64,000 bases of DNA, taken from positions 35,308 to 99,307 of the forward strand of contig NZ_SMFN01000014.1 of assembly GCF_004349135.1 (NCBI RefSeq), given 5' to 3'. The position numbers and the translations under genes are program-made. Positions 55,019 to 64,000 of this stretch are shown here, piece by piece. The notes below the pieces were generated by a model. The model was not told the origin of the DNA and did not search any database. It worked only from the letters and a program-made list of their open reading frames with translations. Source of the DNA: Flavobacterium sandaracinum (lineage in GTDB: Bacteria > Bacteroidota > Bacteroidia > Flavobacteriales > Flavobacteriaceae). Every line of letters begins with the position of its first letter. The stretch's first letter is position 1.

Positions 55019-56287
55019 CTAATTCTTAGCTTTCAACGCTTTGTATTCTGCTGTCATTTCCAAAGCATTATAAACCCCTAAAAGTGTTTTAGAAACATCC
55101 GAGTTTTTAGGATCTAATTCTACTGCTTTTTGAAGATAAGGAATAGCACTTTTGAACAAATCTTCTCTCTTCTTTTTCAAATCATCATAACGCTTCATAT
55201 CCTTAGTAGAAGTTCCAAGTTTATTCATTTCATCAATAATAACTTTTTCATTTTCTAATTTCAAAGCGGATAAATTAATATAGGCGTTGATGTATTTTGG
55301 ATCGATTTCAATCACCCTTTTATAGTATTTTTCAGCCTCAGTAACGTTTTTGGCATTGGCACTTATCACACCTAAGTTAAAAACTAAATCTGCGTCGTTA
55401 GGGTTTTTTTCTAAAACTTCAGCGATTAGTTTTTTGTACATTTCAAAATCTTTAGTTTCCAAGTAAAGATTAGCCTCTGTCAAAAGCAAAGAATTATCTT
55501 CTGGATTTGCTTTTCTAGCTTCAGAAATTGCTTTTTTAGCCTCGTCTGTTTTTCCTTTTTCAACTAAAATCAAAGCCATATTTTTATAAATCTCTCCTCT
55601 TTTAGAAGGAATAGCTTCGGTTCTTGGCTTTTCATGCGTTCCTAACTTCACCATTCTATCTCTTTCAGCAGCAGTAGCAAAAAAATCTTCTTGGCTGGTT
55701 AATTTATTCACTGCAAAATAGCTAGTACCTTGTCCTGAATAGTTCAAGTTTTTTAAATTCTCGTATAACTCTAGCGCTTTATCATATTCATTTGCATTTA
55801 CATAAGTAGAAGCTGCATAATATAAATTGATAGTGTCTTTTTTATCTAACAAATAAGCATCATATAATTTTTTAGCACTATCTGAATGCTTTTCAATTTT
55901 TGAATCAGCAATTGCACCATTAATTAATTTGAATTTGATATCTGTTATTGAAGCAGCTGCTTGTGTTGAGAATTTTACTTTCCCAGAAAGTTTTTCAGCT
56001 GCAATTAAATCCTGATATGATTTTGCGGCAAGCGAAAGATTCGTATTGGCATCAATATTCTTGTTTGCTAAATCTAATAAAGCATTTCCTTTTACAAAGA
56101 AAAACTGTGCCTTTTCAGCATCTGTAGCAGTAGCTATTAAAGATTCTGCTTCCATCAAAATGATGACTGCTTCTTGGGATTTTCCACCTTTAAGCGCCTT
56201 TTCAGCAGCTTTAATTTGATCTTTTTGAGCAAAAGTAGCTACTGATATCAATAACGCTGATGCTAAGATTACATATTTACTTTTCAT
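55019..56287 (-). CDS. exported TPR-repeat protein
   Basis: The 422-aa protein has a signal peptide (MKSKYVILASALLISVATFAQ) and many tetratricopeptide repeats. Clear ones are KAAEKALKGGKSQEAVIIL (27-45), YINAYINLSALKLENE and the last, IPYLQKAVELDPKNSDVSKTLLGVYNAL. TPR proteins hold complexes together; the partner is unknown. It follows gyrA by about 50 bp on the same strand. Confidence 0.88.
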   Translation of the reverse strand: MKSKYVILASALLISVATFAQKDQIKAAEKALKGGKSQEAVIILMEAESLIATATDAEKAQFFFVKGNALLDLANKNIDANTNLSLAAKSYQDLIAAEKLSGKVKFSTQAAASITDIKFKLINGAIADSKIEKHSDSAKKLYDAYLLDKKDTINLYYAASTYVNANEYDKALELYENLKNLNYSGQGTSYFAVNKLTSQEDFFATAAERDRMVKLGTHEKPRTEAIPSKRGEIYKNMALILVEKGKTDEAKKAISEARKANPEDNSLLLTEANLYLETKDFEMYKKLIAEVLEKNPNDADLVFNLGVISANAKNVTEAEKYYKRVIEIDPKYINAYINLSALKLENEKVIIDEMNKLGTSTKDMKRYDDLKKKREDLFKSAIPYLQKAVELDPKNSDVSKTLLGVYNALEMTAEYKALKAKN

Positions 56288-56336
56288 AATATTCTGTGTT
56301 TATTTAATACTTATTGTTACTTAATCTATTTTAAAT

Positions 56337-58958
56337 TTATGCTTCATCATCCGAATCGTCTTCATCAGTTTCATCGTCAGCGTCATCTTCTTCCGTATCA
56401 TCTTCATCATCCTCCTCCTCTACACCTTCGTCCTCAAGAACTTCTAAGACGGGCTTAACTCTTTCAATAGCTTCTGTTTCAATAACATTCCCTTCCTCAT
56501 CTACAACTACTTCAGCCACATCATCTTTCATGACTTTTGTAACCGCTGCAATCGAGTCATTTCCTTTAATGTTAATCAATTTCACTCCTTGCGTAGCGCG
56601 ACCCATCACTCTCAAATCTTCAACAGCCATTCTGATAGTCAACCCAGATTTGTTGATGATCATTAAATCATCGGCATCTGTAACTGAATTTATAGAAATT
56701 AGCTTTCCTGTTTTCTCGGTAATATTTAAGGTTTTAACACCTTTACCACCACGATTTGTAATTCTATATTCATCAAGACTAGAACGTTTTCCATATCCAT
56801 TTTCAGCTACAACTAATATTTCACTGCTCATATCATTTACAGTAACCATGCCAATAACTTCATCCGTATCATCCTTCAGAGTGATTCCGCGAACTCCTGA
56901 AGCGGTTCTTCCCATTGGACGGGTTTTAGTTTCTTCAAAACGAACTAATTTACCTGATTTCACAGCTAATATAATTTGGCTTTCACCATTCGTTAATTTG
57001 GCTTCTAATAATTCATCCCCTTCTTTAATAGTAATTGCAGCAACTCCATTTACTCTTGGCTTAGAATATTTCTCTAATGACGTTTTCTTTACCTGACCTT
57101 TTTTGGTCACCATGATCAAATTATGACTATTAATATAATCTTTATCTTTTAAATCTTGAGTACAAATAAAAGCTTTCACTTTGTCATCGCTTTCAATATT
57201 TACCAAATTTTGAATTGCTCTACCTTTAGCGGTTTTACTTCCTTCTGGTATTTCATAAACACGCATCCAGAAACATTTTCCTTTTTGAGTAAAGAACATC
57301 ATATACTGGTGATTCGTTGCCACAAACATGTGTTCTAAGAAATCTTGATCTCTAGTTCCAGCACTTTTTTGACCAACTCCACCTCTATTCTGAGTTTTGT
57401 ATTCAGTAAGATTGGTACGTTTAATATAACCTGCATGAGAAATGGTAATAACTACATTTTCATCGGCAATTAAATCTTCGATACTTACATCACCTCCTGA
57501 ATATTCAATTTTAGAACGACGTTCATCTCCATATTTATCACGGATTTCAGTCAGCTCTTCTTTAATCAAGGCTATTCTTAAGTTTACATCCGCTAATAAA
57601 GCTTTCAAATGCTCAATTAACTTCATGATTTCATCGTATTCTGTTCTTAACTTGTCTTGTTCCAGACCGGTTAATTGACGCAAGCGCATTTCTACGATAG
57701 CACGAGATTGAATATCTGATAATTTGAATCTTTCGATTAATTTCTCTCTAGCTTCTTCTGTACTTTTTGAAGCTTTGATTAACGCAATTACTTCGTCAAT
57801 ATTATCCGAAGCAATGATCAAACCTTCTAATATATGTGCTCTTGCTTCCGCTTTCTTCAATTCAAATTGCGTTCTGCGAGTTACTACATCGTGACGGTGT
57901 TCGATAAAATAATGAATCAAATCTTTCAGATTCAACATTTGCGGACGTCCTTTTACAATGGCAATATTGTTTACACTAAAAGAAGATTGTAATTGTGTAA
58001 ATTTATAAAGTGTATTTAAAACTACGTTTGGGGTAGCATCACGTTTTAAAATATAAACGATACGCATCCCGTTTCTATCCGATTCGTCACGGATATTCGC
58101 AATTCCATCAATTTTTTTATCATTTACCAAATCAGCCGTACGCTTAATCATGTCAGCCTTGTTGACTTGATATGGAATTTCGGTAACAATAATACATTCT
58201 CTTCCGTCTACTTCTTCAAAACCAACTTTTGCACGCATTACAATACGCCCTCTACCTGTTTTGAATGCTTCACGAACACCTTCATATCCATATATTATAC
58301 CACCAGTAGGAAAATCTGGGGCTTTAATATGCGTCATCAACTCGTCAATTTCAATGTCATTGTTGTCCATGAAAGCTAACGTACCGTTGATTACCTCAGT
58401 TAAGTTGTGAGGTGGCATATTAGTAGCCATACCTACCGCAATTCCTGTCGCCCCATTTATTAATAAGGTAGGAACTCGTGTTGGCATTACTGTTGGCTCT
58501 TCTAACGTATCATCAAAATTCAATTTAAAATCAACTGTTTCTTTATCGATATCTGCCAAGATTTCTTCCGAAATCTTACGCATTCTAGCCTCCGTATAAC
58601 GCATTGCTGCAGGACTATCACCATCTACAGACCCAAAGTTACCCTGACCATCAATCAATAAATAACGCATGCTCCACTCTTGTGCCATACGTACCATGGC
58701 ATCATAAACAGAGGTGTCACCGTGAGGGTGATATTTACCAAGAACTTCCCCAACAATTCTTGCAGACTTTTTGTGGGCTGATCTCGAATTAACTCCTAAA
58801 TCATGCATTCCAAATAGTACTCTTCGATGTACTGGTTTCAAGCCATCTCTAACATCTGGAAGCGCTCTTGATACAATTACTGACATCGAATAATCGATGT
58901 AGGCCGTTTTCATTTCATCTTCAATGTTAATAGGAATTAACTTTTCTCCTTCAGACAT
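56337..58958 (-). CDS. gyrA: DNA gyrase subunit A
   Basis: The 873-aa subunit of type II topoisomerase supercoils DNA with GyrB. It has the winged-helix domain, the catalytic Tyr in [10 protein letters not shown], the quinolone-pocket helix [17 protein letters not shown] (Thr and Ser at the positions of E. coli Ser83 and Ala84), a coiled coil and a six-blade C-terminal domain with the GyrA-box NRGGKGV. The last 40 residues are an unusual run of Asp and Glu ([11 protein letters not shown]...). A leftward promoter candidate (TATATTGG, TTG 22 bp upstream) precedes the gene. Confidence 0.97.
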   Translation of the reverse strand: MSEGEKLIPINIEDEMKTAYIDYSMSVIVSRALPDVRDGLKPVHRRVLFGMHDLGVNSRSAHKKSARIVGEVLGKYHPHGDTSVYDAMVRMAQEWSMRYLLIDGQGNFGSVDGDSPAAMRYTEARMRKISEEILADIDKETVDFKLNFDDTLEEPTVMPTRVPTLLINGATGIAVGMATNMPPHNLTEVINGTLAFMDNNDIEIDELMTHIKAPDFPTGGIIYGYEGVREAFKTGRGRIVMRAKVGFEEVDGRECIIVTEIPYQVNKADMIKRTADLVNDKKIDGIANIRDESDRNGMRIVYILKRDATPNVVLNTLYKFTQLQSSFSVNNIAIVKGRPQMLNLKDLIHYFIEHRHDVVTRRTQFELKKAEARAHILEGLIIASDNIDEVIALIKASKSTEEAREKLIERFKLSDIQSRAIVEMRLRQLTGLEQDKLRTEYDEIMKLIEHLKALLADVNLRIALIKEELTEIRDKYGDERRSKIEYSGGDVSIEDLIADENVVITISHAGYIKRTNLTEYKTQNRGGVGQKSAGTRDQDFLEHMFVATNHQYMMFFTQKGKCFWMRVYEIPEGSKTAKGRAIQNLVNIESDDKVKAFICTQDLKDKDYINSHNLIMVTKKGQVKKTSLEKYSKPRVNGVAAITIKEGDELLEAKLTNGESQIILAVKSGKLVRFEETKTRPMGRTASGVRGITLKDDTDEVIGMVTVNDMSSEILVVAENGYGKRSSLDEYRITNRGGKGVKTLNITEKTGKLISINSVTDADDLMIINKSGLTIRMAVEDLRVMGRATQGVKLINIKGNDSIAAVTKVMKDDVAEVVVDEEGNVIETEAIERVKPVLEVLEDEGVEEEDDEDDTEEDDADDETDEDDSDDEA

Positions 58959-59162
58959 AAGTTGTTATATTAAATAATTATATTAGTTTCAAAACGTGCC
59001 AATATACGCTTTTTTGAAATTTTTAAACCAATTTTAAAACACTTATTTCAATGATTTATTAACAAAATAAACTTCTCTTTTAGTTAATAATTTAAGGGAA
59101 ATTTAACTCATATATATGTATAATTTTTGTCTCTTAGCTGACACGACTACTTATAGGAATGG

Positions 59163-59198
59163 TTTTTGTTTTTCTATCACTAATTCACTAAATTTACG
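59163..59198 (+). promoter_or_regulatory. candidate promoter of clpC
   Basis: TTTTTG (59163-59168), 20 bp, TAAATTTACG (59189-59198). This leaves a short leader before the ATG at 59215. The -7 part is not a perfect match. Confidence 0.4.
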
Positions 59199-59214
59199 AT
59201 ATCAAATATATATT

Positions 59215-61761
59215 ATGGATGATAATTTTTCACCAAGAGTAAAAGACGTTATAACCTACAGTAAAGAGGAAGCTTTGCGACTGGGTCATGATTTCATCGG
59301 CACAGAACACTTAATGCTTGGAATTCTAAGAGACGGAAACGGAAAAGCTATTCAAATATTGAATAACTTGGATGTTGATCTAGACCATTTACGAAGAAAA
59401 GTAGAGATTCTAAGCCCAGCAAGCCCCAGCGTCGAAGTAAACGTCGAAAAGAAAAATTTGCACTTGACACGTCAAGCGGAACGAGCCTTAAAAACTACTT
59501 TTCTGGAAGCCAAAGTTTTTCAAAGTACGTCCATCAGCACCGCGCATTTACTATTATGCATCTTAAGAAACGAAAACGATCCAACAACCAAGCTATTGAA
59601 TAAACTCAAAATTGATTACGATATAGCTAAAGAACAATACCTAAATATGACTCCAAACGAAGAAGATTTTATAGAAAATTTACCCCGAAACGAATCGTAT
59701 AATGACGATTCCGGACAAGATGACAGTCTAAAAGAAGGGACTTTTAACAATCCAGCTAATAAATCCAACAAAAAATCTAAAACTCCTGTTTTAGATAATT
59801 TCGGAAGAGATTTAACAGAAATGGCCGAAGAAGGAAAACTGGATCCCGTTGTAGGACGTGAAAAAGAAATTGAACGTGTTTCTCAAATTTTGAGCCGTCG
59901 CAAAAAAAACAATCCTTTACTTATAGGAGAACCTGGAGTGGGAAAATCAGCTATTGCTGAAGGCCTAGCCTTGCGCATTATTCAGAAAAAAGTATCGCGT
60001 ACTTTATTCAATAAGCGTGTGGTTACCTTAGATTTAGCGAGTCTTGTTGCCGGTACAAAATATAGAGGGCAATTTGAAGAACGCATGAAAGCAGTGATGA
60101 ACGAACTGGAAAAGAACGACGACATCATTCTTTTTATTGATGAAATTCATACCATTGTTGGTGCTGGTGGGGCAACAGGATCTTTGGATGCATCCAATAT
60201 GTTTAAACCTGCATTAGCTAGAGGAGAAATCCAATGTATTGGTGCTACAACCTTAGACGAATACAGACAATACATAGAAAAAGATGGTGCATTAGAAAGA
60301 CGTTTTCAAAAGATAATTGTTGAGCCTACATCTGTTGCCGAAACGATTACTATTTTGCATAATATTAAAAATAAATACGAAGATCACCACAATGTTACCT
60401 ACTCTGAAGAAGCAATAGAGGCTTGTGTTAAATTAACAGATAGGTATATGTCTGAACGTTTCTTGCCGGACAAAGCCATTGATGCATTAGACGAAGCAGG
60501 TTCGAGAGTCCATATTACCAATATTGAAGTTCCGAAGCAAATTTTAGACCTCGAACGTCAATTAGAAGAGGTCCGTGAACTAAAAAATGTTGTAGTCAAA
60601 AAACAAAAATACGAAGAGGCTGCCAAACTTCGTGATGATGAAAAACGAATTGAAAAAGATTTAGCAATTGCTCAAGAACAATGGGAAGAAGATGCTAAAA
60701 ACAACCGAATTGAAGTTACTGAAGACAATGTTGCCGATGTAGTTTCTATGATGAGTGGTATCCCTGTTAATCGTATTGCTCAAACTGAAAGTAACAAACT
60801 TGCAAAATTACCAGAACTTATTGAAGGAAAAGTAATTGGACAAAGAGAAGCTGTAATGAAAATTGCACGTTCCATACAAAGAAATCGTGCAGGGTTAAAA
60901 GATCCGAATCGACCAATTGGTTCTTTTATTTTCTTGGGACAAACCGGTGTTGGTAAAACGCAATTAGCCAAAGTACTCGCCAAAGAATTATTCGATTCTG
61001 AAGATGCTTTGATCCGAATTGACATGAGTGAATACATGGAAAAATTTGCAATCTCTCGTTTAGTTGGAGCACCTCCGGGATACGTAGGATATGAAGAAGG
61101 CGGACAGTTAACAGAGAAAGTTCGCAGAAAACCCTATTGTGTTGTCCTATTAGATGAAATAGAAAAAGCACATCCTGATGTTTTCAACATGTTATTGCAA
61201 GTTTTAGATGACGGATATTTGACTGATAGTTTAGGCCGAAAAATTGATTTCAAAAACACTATAATTATCATGACTTCAAATGTTGGAGCCAGACAATTAA
61301 AAGATTTTGGACAAGGTGTAGGTTTTGGAACTGCTGCAAAAGTAGCTCAAGCTGACGATAATTCGAAAAGCATTATCGAAAATGCATTGAAAAAAACTTT
61401 TGCTCCTGAATTCCTTAACAGAATAGACGATGTAATTGTCTTCAATGCTCTGGAGAAACATGATATCGATTTAATTATCGAAATCGAATTGAAAAAATTA
61501 TTTGCTCGTGTTGCTGAATTAGGCTACCAATTGAATCTTTCTGATAAAGCAAAAGCTTTTATTGCAGAGAAAGGTTTCGATAGACAATTTGGTGCTAGAC
61601 CTTTAAAAAGAGCTATTCAGAAATATGTTGAAGATGCACTTGCAGAAGAAATTATCACTTCGAAAATTAGTTCCGGAGATGAGATTTTCATGGATATTGA
61701 AGAAGGTTCACAAGAACTTACAGTTCAAATTCATAAAGCTGGAGAGCCTACAAATCCTTAA
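59215..61761 (+). CDS. clpC: ATP-dependent Clp protease ATP-binding subunit ClpC
   Basis: The 848-aa HSP100 ATPase unfolds proteins for ClpP. It has two N-terminal Clp repeat motifs (about 5-145; the first includes LGHDFIGTEHLMLGILR), AAA+ domain 1 (GEPGVGKSAI, Walker A; DEIHTIVGAG), a middle UVR-like region (about 460-500), AAA+ domain 2 (GQTGVGKTQL; LLDEIEKAHPDVFNMLLQVLDDG) and a D2-small domain. The ATG at 59215 starts MDDNFSPRVKDVI, the normal ClpC N terminus; a longer frame to 59116 is not used. Divergent from gyrA. Confidence 0.96.
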   Translation: MDDNFSPRVKDVITYSKEEALRLGHDFIGTEHLMLGILRDGNGKAIQILNNLDVDLDHLRRKVEILSPASPSVEVNVEKKNLHLTRQAERALKTTFLEAKVFQSTSISTAHLLLCILRNENDPTTKLLNKLKIDYDIAKEQYLNMTPNEEDFIENLPRNESYNDDSGQDDSLKEGTFNNPANKSNKKSKTPVLDNFGRDLTEMAEEGKLDPVVGREKEIERVSQILSRRKKNNPLLIGEPGVGKSAIAEGLALRIIQKKVSRTLFNKRVVTLDLASLVAGTKYRGQFEERMKAVMNELEKNDDIILFIDEIHTIVGAGGATGSLDASNMFKPALARGEIQCIGATTLDEYRQYIEKDGALERRFQKIIVEPTSVAETITILHNIKNKYEDHHNVTYSEEAIEACVKLTDRYMSERFLPDKAIDALDEAGSRVHITNIEVPKQILDLERQLEEVRELKNVVVKKQKYEEAAKLRDDEKRIEKDLAIAQEQWEEDAKNNRIEVTEDNVADVVSMMSGIPVNRIAQTESNKLAKLPELIEGKVIGQREAVMKIARSIQRNRAGLKDPNRPIGSFIFLGQTGVGKTQLAKVLAKELFDSEDALIRIDMSEYMEKFAISRLVGAPPGYVGYEEGGQLTEKVRRKPYCVVLLDEIEKAHPDVFNMLLQVLDDGYLTDSLGRKIDFKNTIIIMTSNVGARQLKDFGQGVGFGTAAKVAQADDNSKSIIENALKKTFAPEFLNRIDDVIVFNALEKHDIDLIIEIELKKLFARVAELGYQLNLSDKAKAFIAEKGFDRQFGARPLKRAIQKYVEDALAEEIITSKISSGDEIFMDIEEGSQELTVQIHKAGEPTNP

Positions 61762-61779
61762 ATTTACAAACAAATTCAG

Positions 61780-61826
61780 TAAAATAAACCCGTTACGTTT
61801 TTATAACATAGCGGGTTTATTCTTTA
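61780..61826 (+). terminator. probable terminator of clpC
   Basis: Stem AATAAACCCG / CGGGTTTATT (61783-61821) with an inner GTTA/TAAC pairing, followed by a T-rich stretch. Confidence 0.6.
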
Positions 61827-61899
61827 CAGTAATCATACTTTTTTTGAAAACAAATATTTACATTTGATTTTTATAAAAAAGATTTAATAAAATTAATTT

Positions 61900-63282
61900 A
61901 TGTCAGATAACAAAGTTATTCTAGGGAGTGAAGAATGGTGTTCTTTTCCAGAATTAGGAATTCCTACTATTAAAGCCCGTGTAGATTCAGGTGCAAAAAC
62001 ATCTGCTCTACATGCTATAAACATTGCTCCATTCATTAAAAATGAAAGCAACTGGGTAAAATTTGACATTAACCCAATTCAAAATAATTTAAAAACGGTC
62101 ATTCATTGTGAAGCACCTTTAATTGACAAACGAATTGTTAAAAGTTCCAGTGGATTTAGAGAACAACGCTATGTAATCCAAACAAATCTACAAATTGGAA
62201 GTTCGCAGTGGCCAATAGAAATGACATTGACCAATCGAGATTCCATGGGTTTCCGAATGCTTTTAGGTCGTGAAGCCATGAGCGGAAGAGTTCTAGTTGA
62301 TCCCGAACAAAAATATCTTTTAGGACAACCAACAACTGACACTTTAAAAGAATTATATAAAAACTCGGAAAAAGCGAGTTCTGGTTTACGAATCGGACTT
62401 TTAGCCAGTAATCCTGAATTGTACAGCAACAAGCGTATTATGGAAGCGGGCGAAATGCGTGGTCACGAAATGCACTTTCTGAACATCAAGGAATGCTATA
62501 TGAAACTGGATGCAAAAACGCCAGAAATTCATTATCGTGGCGGTAAAATACTAAATCAATTTGATGCCATTATACCTAGAATCAGACCTAGTATTACTTT
62601 TTACGGGTGCGCTTTAACGAGACAGTTTGAAGCCTTAAAAGTATATTGTTTGAATTCATCTAATGCTATTACGCAGTCACGCGATAAATTATATTCGTTG
62701 CAATTACTACTGAATCACGGTGTAGAAATTCCAACTACAGGTTTTGCCAACTCTCCTTTGGATACCGATGATTTAATAAAAATGGTAGGCGGTTCTCCTT
62801 TAATCGTAAAATTGTTGGAAGGAACTCAAGGGAAAGGTGTCGTCTTAGCCGAAACTAAAAAAGCTGCAGAAAGTGTTATTAATGCTTTCAAAAGCTTAAA
62901 TGCCAATATATTAGTTCAAGAATTCATCAAAGAAGCGAACGGAAAAGACATTCGTTGTTTTGTAATTGACGGAAAAGTAGTCGCCGCTATTCAGCGCGAA
63001 GCCATGCCTGGCGAATTTAGAGCCAACATTCATCTTGGAGGAACGGCATCCATTATAAAAGTAACAGCAGAGGAAAAACGTATTGCCATAAAAGCTACAA
63101 AAGCAATGGACTTAAAAGTGGCTGGAGTTGATATCATTCGTTCTTCAAAAGGTCCCTTATTACTGGAAGTAAATTCATCACCAGGATTAGAAGGAATTGA
63201 AGGTGCTACGAATAAAGATATTGCTGGCGAAATGATCAAAGCTATTGAAAAAAATTTCAAACAAAAAACAGACTTAAAATAA
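61900..63282 (+). CDS. rimK: RimB-RimK fusion: retropepsin-like domain plus S6 glutamate ligase-type ATP-grasp
   Basis: The 460-aa protein has an N-terminal domain of about 150 residues of the RimB (Zn_protease-like, retropepsin fold) type: [20 protein letters not shown] and [14 protein letters not shown] with the active-site Asp in DSGA. A RimK ATP-grasp ligase (about 165-460) follows, with the glycine-rich loop [21 protein letters not shown] and the metal-binding end [22 protein letters not shown]. RimK adds glutamates to the C terminus of ribosomal protein S6. In Pseudomonas the two domains are separate genes. It follows clpC, same strand. Confidence 0.9.
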   Translation: MSDNKVILGSEEWCSFPELGIPTIKARVDSGAKTSALHAINIAPFIKNESNWVKFDINPIQNNLKTVIHCEAPLIDKRIVKSSSGFREQRYVIQTNLQIGSSQWPIEMTLTNRDSMGFRMLLGREAMSGRVLVDPEQKYLLGQPTTDTLKELYKNSEKASSGLRIGLLASNPELYSNKRIMEAGEMRGHEMHFLNIKECYMKLDAKTPEIHYRGGKILNQFDAIIPRIRPSITFYGCALTRQFEALKVYCLNSSNAITQSRDKLYSLQLLLNHGVEIPTTGFANSPLDTDDLIKMVGGSPLIVKLLEGTQGKGVVLAETKKAAESVINAFKSLNANILVQEFIKEANGKDIRCFVIDGKVVAAIQREAMPGEFRANIHLGGTASIIKVTAEEKRIAIKATKAMDLKVAGVDIIRSSKGPLLLEVNSSPGLEGIEGATNKDIAGEMIKAIEKNFKQKTDLK

Positions 63283-63368
63283 CATTTTGCTACCCTTTAA
63301 TTTAAAAAACCTGACTGAAGTTTTGGTCATCGTATAAAGTTAAAAAACCAATTAGTAAACCAAAAAAA

Positions 63369-63687
63369 ATGAACGAGTACCTTGCTATAATTCTTCGCAG
63401 TAGTGCCGTTTATTTTTTTATGGTTGTCTCTTTACAACTTTTGGGCAAGAAAGAATTGTCTCAACTGAACACTGCTGATGTACTATTAATTCTGCTCATC
63501 AGTAGATGCAATGGTAGGAAACGATACCAGTTTATGGCGAGGATTAGTAACGACTTCGGTCCTTTTTACTATTAATTTTATTTTAAAGAAATTGATATAC
63601 AAGTATCAAAGATTCAGTGATTTCATGCCAGAAAATTAGAAATCCGGATATACGATGGCAATCTAGATATAAATTTTGGAGCATAAA
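63369..63687 (+). pseudogene. broken DUF421 (YcaP/YetF-like) membrane protein gene
   Basis: The intact N terminus MNEYLAIILRSSAVYFFMVV...LGKKELSQLNTADVLLILLIS matches DUF421 proteins. A frameshift after residue 53 hides the expected continuation; another frame continues AMVGNDTSLWRGL, with LFTINFILKKLIYKYQRF, then stops at FMPEN. A third frame gives EIRIYDGNLDINFGA at the family's usual LLIYDG strand, followed by a stop. At least two frameshifts and loss of the C-terminal half show decay. An IS end lies 15 bp further on. Confidence 0.8.
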
Positions 63688-63702
63688 AAAACCATTCTGA
63701 GT

Positions 63703-64000
63703 GGACTGCACCCAAAAGTTTAGACAAATTTATAATTAATTTTGATAATAATGAGCTCGATATTGTATCGGGCTCATTTTGTTTAAATTTGATTTAATTC
63801 TGTCGTTATTGTAATATACTATATACTCTTGAATCTCTTTTTTTAATTGATTTATTGAGTTGTACTTTTTAAGATAGAACAACTCCGATTTGAGTATTCC
63901 AAAGAAGTTTTCAATGATAGCATTATCTAAGCAATTGCCTTTTCTTGACATACTTTGTTTAATTCCTTTTTCCTTTAAGAGCTGTTGATATTGTCGCATT
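63703..64000 (-). mobile_element. right end of an IS3-family (IS150-like) insertion sequence
   Basis: The element begins with TGGACTGCACCCAAAAGTTT, similar to the TGTACTGCACCC terminus of IS150-type elements. Inside lies the 3' end of the transposase gene, transcribed leftwards. The rest, including the other terminus and the target-site duplicate, is beyond the window edge. Confidence 0.8.
63736..64000 (-). CDS. IS3-family transposase (OrfB), partial C terminus
   Basis: The last 87 or so residues of a DDE integrase-core transposase: QYQQLLKEKGIKQSMSRKGNCLDNAIIENFF contains the family-typical SRKGNxxDNAxxE segment with the catalytic Glu, and KEIQEYIVYYNNDR and LNKMSPIQYR close the protein. 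The gene enters from outside the window at 64000, so its true start is not seen. It is complete at its 3' end, ending 33 bp inside the IS terminus. Confidence 0.93.
   Translation of the reverse strand, partial: MRQYQQLLKEKGIKQSMSRKGNCLDNAIIENFFGILKSELFYLKKYNSINQLKKEIQEYIVYYNNDRIKSNLNKMSPIQYRAHYYQN

Noticed and set aside
56530..57096. 188-aa frame on the plus strand inside gyrA
   Set aside because: It is antisense to well-conserved gyrA codons and has no start context, signal or family match.
59116..59214. 33-residue N-terminal extension of ClpC
   Set aside because: The family begins at MDDNFSPRVKDVI; the extension contains the likely promoter.

Overview
The window is an AT-rich (roughly one third G+C by eye) chromosomal segment from a Bacteroidota bacterium, most likely a Flavobacterium or close relative. 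Supporting points are: promoters of the TTG-N19/20-TAnnTTTG type in front of the SRP RNA and tRNA genes, genes that mostly lack Shine-Dalgarno sites, flavobacterial forms of LptD, TamB, BshA, ClpC and GyrA, and lipoprotein signals of the MKKILLS...FSCQ kind. No rRNA and no CRISPR array are visible.

Layout. 1-4.45 kb is the right-hand part of an integrated mobile element: a partial gene at the window edge, a large inverted repeat with GGTTTA repeats, a VirE-N/RepA-like primase-helicase type protein, two small HTH proteins that overlap by 11 bp, and a tyrosine recombinase whose upstream side carries several short direct repeats. 4.45-19 kb holds host genes: an SDR, the SRP RNA (4.5S), glutaminyl cyclotransferase, hutI and hutG, an RhlE-type RNA helicase, Hsp20, a TPR hybrid histidine kinase, a dicarboxylate symporter, aroC, an LpxH-like phosphoesterase, an outer-membrane protein and a PrcB-like lipoprotein. 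19-30 kb is a long leftward run of envelope and redox genes: two tandem N-acetylmuramoyl-L-alanine amidases, an MlaD/MCE protein, a two-gene Fe-S electron-transfer module, a 160-aa conserved protein, a GH3/beta-lactamase-fold fusion and bshA. A decayed heavy-metal P-type ATPase lies between the last two.

30-39 kb has lptD, ridA, a leftward glycolytic group (pfkA, gap, BadF-type sugar kinase) and a CstB-like persulfide dioxygenase-rhodanese with two CRP/FNR-type operators. 39-52 kb has tamB (leftward), then tsaD, rsmE and a DUF4159 gene, a tandem pair of M43 zinc metalloprotease lipoproteins with duplicated promoters, an AI-2E family transporter, a THUMP-like methyltransferase, and a VanX-type dipeptidase. 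52.4-52.8 kb is a three-tRNA operon (Ser-GCT, Pro-TGG, Arg-TCT). 52.9-63.3 kb has a thiolase, an NlpC/P60 peptidase, a TPR protein, gyrA, clpC and a RimB-RimK fusion. The right edge is a broken DUF421 gene next to the end of an IS3-family (IS150-like) element that runs out of the window.

Most of the window is ordinary core chromosome. The items most worth a second look are the palindromic repeat region of the mobile element, the CRP/FNR-type sites in front of the persulfide dioxygenase, the duplicated M43 protease units, the Fe-S/MlaD/amidase gene run, and the single-chain RimB-RimK protein.
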